Of a DNA stretch of 64,000 nt, positions 61,066 to 64,000 are shown piece by piece. This DNA comes from Oscheius sp. JU75 (lineage: Eukaryota > Nematoda > Chromadorea > Rhabditida > Rhabditidae). Location: contig JASJZC010000007.1 of NCBI GenBank assembly GCA_037178855.1, positions 5,146,001 through 5,210,000 of the forward strand, read 5' to 3'. The position numbers were made by a program, and so were the translations under genes. The notes beneath the pieces are model-generated. The model did not search any database. It worked only from the letters and a program-made list of their open reading frames with translations, and was not told the DNA's origin. The first letter of the stretch is position 1; each line of letters starts with the position of its first letter.

Positions 61066-63943
61066 ATGCCGTCTCCCACATGGACTAGCATGTTACTCCG
61101 GACGTTTTCTATATTTTTGGCTCTGAGCCTCTATGTGCAAGCGGTGAGTAACTCCAAAACTCCTGACTTGTTCCTTTTCACATCCGTTTGCATAAGACAT
61201 GTAATGAAGAGACTTTATTATAAAAAATCTACTTTCGTCTCCACGAAATATCACTTTTTGTCATGTTTCGGTGTTAGCTGTTATTGACTTATCTTGGTAC
61301 GTCCTTATTTGGTCAAAACACGCTAATGATATCCATGTCTTCATCATGAGCTGCATATAGTGCTCGGCTTTGAACGATAACGATGACTGAGATGAAGCAC
61401 TGAAAGAAAAGAGACAACTTTTGTGTTTGAAAATGTTTGATTAACTATTTGCTCTAGATTGCTCTCCGTCTTTCGTTTCCATCTTTCCTCAGTTTTTCTG
61501 TATTTCACTCTATATCTTTTGAACATCTGCTGCCTCACATTAATTTTGTTTTGGTCAGAGGAAATACATCGGAACCCTGTCGGCTAACCGTATGAACTCG
61601 CTAAAAACTGAAAAGGGAAGCAGAACATTGCGGCTAAGAGTGCTCCCATTTCACCTTTCTTTACGATTAAGCGCCCGATTTTGATAGAATTTTTTCCATT
61701 TGGTCAACTGCAAAAATTCTTCCTTAATGAATTGCGTAAGCGTGAGAAGTTTCCAAAAAAAAAAAGTTGCCTTGAATATGAGGAGCTAGCTGTTACGTGT
61801 TGTGCAGACCATTCTCAAGAATTTGTCGCAGCTGCGACCGGCTATTTTAAGTGCGTTTAGGTGAAAGGTGTTGTGCTTCTCTTCCGTATGCTTTGTTTTA
61901 TGCCATGAAAATGATTACCATTTCAAAAAACCGAACATCGCGTCAAATAATAACTCCTTTTTATATTGATACCTTCTGAAACACTTTTGCACAAGGTAGT
62001 TAATTTTTCATGAACTCCTCTTTGTGATATCAGCCCGGGAAAGTCACAGGTGTCGCACTATCTCTGCGTTGTTTCCCGCAGTCAAGAATCCGGTGTGATC
62101 GCGCTCGATATCGCCTAAAGACGAGCAGGTTAGTCCCGATCGGGACTTTCACTCATTTGAGGGAAACCGGCGGAAATCGATGCGCGACGGTAGCCGCGTA
62201 TTCACCTTTAAGCTTAGCTCTTGACACTGAAGTGACCTCTGACCCTTATTCTAAAGGCCAATGTGGAGAAAGAGGAAAATGTGTCAAGCTAATTTCTTCC
62301 ACTTGCGCACTTTTTTTCGACAAACATGCTCACACTGGGCACAGAACACTTTCAATACTTCGGATGTGTGACTGAGCGTGAGTGACCCGCTGAACGGACA
62401 AAAAGCTTGGGGAAACTGGCAATTGAAGAAAGAAGGAGCAACGGCGATTTTTCACCTGAAGTAGCAGGTTTCAGTTCACCGTGATCAGTCTCTAACTTTT
62501 TGGATTTTGTGTTTTAATCAACAAGTAACATCTTGGTCGCAATCTGAAAACTGAAAGCAATAACATGCTTTAATCCAGGGTCAGTACATTGTGTGAGGTA
62601 TGTCAATAGACGGGCAATCTTCTTCTGTGGCAAGCGAGTGTCCAATCGTGCGCAGACTGGTTCACACTCGATCGCCCACGGGATGGCCAAGAAAACCACC
62701 AGTCTCGGGGCAAATGATTCACTGCTTTATTGAAAATGTCTCGACAGGGAAATAATTGTTTAAAATCTTTTTATAACCGAGGTCTTTTTTTTAGGAGGAA
62801 CGAGTGCAACAGCTAATTTCACCTCCATCCAGATATCTCCAACACAGAAGGCTATTCGGTATTCGACGATTAAAGGTATGTTAACCGAGTGTCTTGGTCA
62901 AATTTACTGTTTTAGGCTGCACAACCACTTGCGCCACCAACAGATCACAGAGCTACTCACTCGTTGAGGAGGCAACAGCAAAGAAACTTTGAAATTGTAG
63001 AACTGCCTGTAAGTTTCACTTTGTTTTTGTGATGCGGTCGATCATCACAAAAACAAATGATCTGACCTTTTTCTTCGGAACCGGTCAGCTAGAAAGTTCT
63101 GAATGATGACGTCTTAAGTCTTGATGTTATCCATTAGTCACGCTGGTCTTTTTAGTTCGATAACGACAGATTAGATATGTATCTCGGACAGTTTCCGTTA
63201 GGAGTCCTGCTGTGACCAAATGTGTCTGAGCAAAGTGTTTACATTGTTGCTGCGCCTATCGGCTTAGATTCACTGTTTCCTCCTGGCCTCAATCCTCTTT
63301 TCGATCATTGCGCCCTGCTGTGGAAGGACTTTAATCTGATTGACTCAGAGAGGAATTTTTATCGAACATCAAAGCAACTTTCAGGATTTCGTGCCTAGAG
63401 CGCAGGTCCCACCGTCGTTCGGTGACCACCGAGTAGCTATTGTTGAGCCAATTATCAAAAAGGCGGTGCAGAGAGAGACTCATGTTGACGAAGAGGAGCT
63501 GAGAAGAAAAAAAATTGAGGTAGAAGAGATGGCAACATCTAGTAACAATGTTTATAGGCCCGCTGGAGACGACTTGGCATCAATCCGAAAAACATTTATT
63601 ATCCTACGAAGAAGCCGAAGGTGAAAGAAAGTGACGAGGTTGAAGAGGAGCCTGACACAGTTACGAAGATCCCGGAGATTGTAAAAGCAACAAGAGAGGG
63701 GCTGCGATCAAACAGGATCCAGCAACTCAATGTGGACGATAGAGTACAGATCGTAAGGCCTGCTCGTCCCCACTACTCAAATGTAAATTACTCTGAATGA
63801 GGAAAAAGCATCCAATTCAGAAAGACAACATCAATGTACCTTCTACACCCAATACTCGTAAATCCGTACCCTCAGTTTACGAGGATAAGGACTACAAACC
63901 GAGACCTAGGATCCAGGGTCCGATCCTCTCCTCGCCTGGTTAG
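61066..63943 (+). CDS. Secreted basic protein of unknown function
   Basis: Exon 1 encodes a signal peptide (MLLRTFSIFLALSLYVQA from the ATG at 61090; an in-frame ATG at 61066 adds eight residues). A 1.65-kb intron, the longest I could define here, leads in phase 0 to EERVQQLISPPSRYLQHRRL. The following exons give AAQPLAPPTDHRATHSLRRQ, DFVPRAQVPPSFGDHRVAIV, ETHVDEEELRRKKIEARWRR, LGINPKNIYYPTKKPKVKES, an acidic patch, VDDRVQIVRPARPHYS and a Pro/Ser/Lys tail ending GPILSSPG at 63943. The small introns are 38-45 nt except one of about 370 nt after IVELP. Many dibasic sites could be protease cleavage points, so a proprotein is possible. I do not recognise a family. Confidence 0.6.
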
Positions 63944-64000
63944 CATGCCCTTTCACCTTTTCTAAGCACTTGCAATCCAGCACCGTAATTAAGAAAGTGT

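Overview
The window is nuclear DNA of a nematode. Genes are split by many very short introns (mostly about 36-45 nt, GT...TTTCAG). Most first exons begin with an AG acceptor a few bases before the ATG, as expected for spliced-leader trans-splicing. The gene set also fits: a FOS-1-like bZIP factor, PAR-6, an AIP-1/ZFAND2-like AN1 protein, a nematode-type 7TM chemoreceptor, class-3 lipases and a DUF1647-like membrane protein. I cannot name the species. All gene models were built by hand by joining open segments in frame across plausible splice sites, so splice sites are predictions.

Layout. 2.0-8.6 kb: a large intron-rich gene for a beta-solenoid-like repeat protein of unknown function. 9.7-12.1 kb: a truncated kinase facing a DUF1647-like gene. 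12.5-24.1 kb: a cluster of small nematode-type genes, with four related single-span membrane proteins (13.5, 15.1, 18.5 and 22.8 kb), two bZIP proteins (20.1 and 21.4 kb), a Cys-rich secreted protein and a YG-rich secreted peptide. 24.1-31.7 kb: a gene-poor stretch. 31.7-35.5 kb: a fos-1-like gene with alternative first exons. 36.4-40.4 kb: a secreted, apparently metal-less MBL-fold protein facing a TTLL9-like tubulin glutamylase, then an unknown gene. 40.7-46.8 kb: a chemoreceptor, par-6 and two tandem secreted lipases. 47.9-53 kb, minus strand: an RMC1/Mic1 orthologue (Mon1-Ccz1-Rab7 pathway) and a gamma-glutamyltransferase-like membrane protein that has lost its catalytic residues. 55.6-59.3 kb: an AIP-1-like AN1/UIM protein, a third lipase and an antisense Cys-rich secreted protein. 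61-64 kb: a secreted basic protein with a 1.65-kb first intron.

The neighbours do not form one pathway, as is usual for nematodes. Recurring themes are paralogue clusters (membrane proteins, bZIPs, lipases), a shared Cys-rich secreted module in three genes, two apparent pseudoenzymes, four introns that seem to need GC instead of GT at the donor, and four convergent gene pairs with only 19-85 bp between stop codons.
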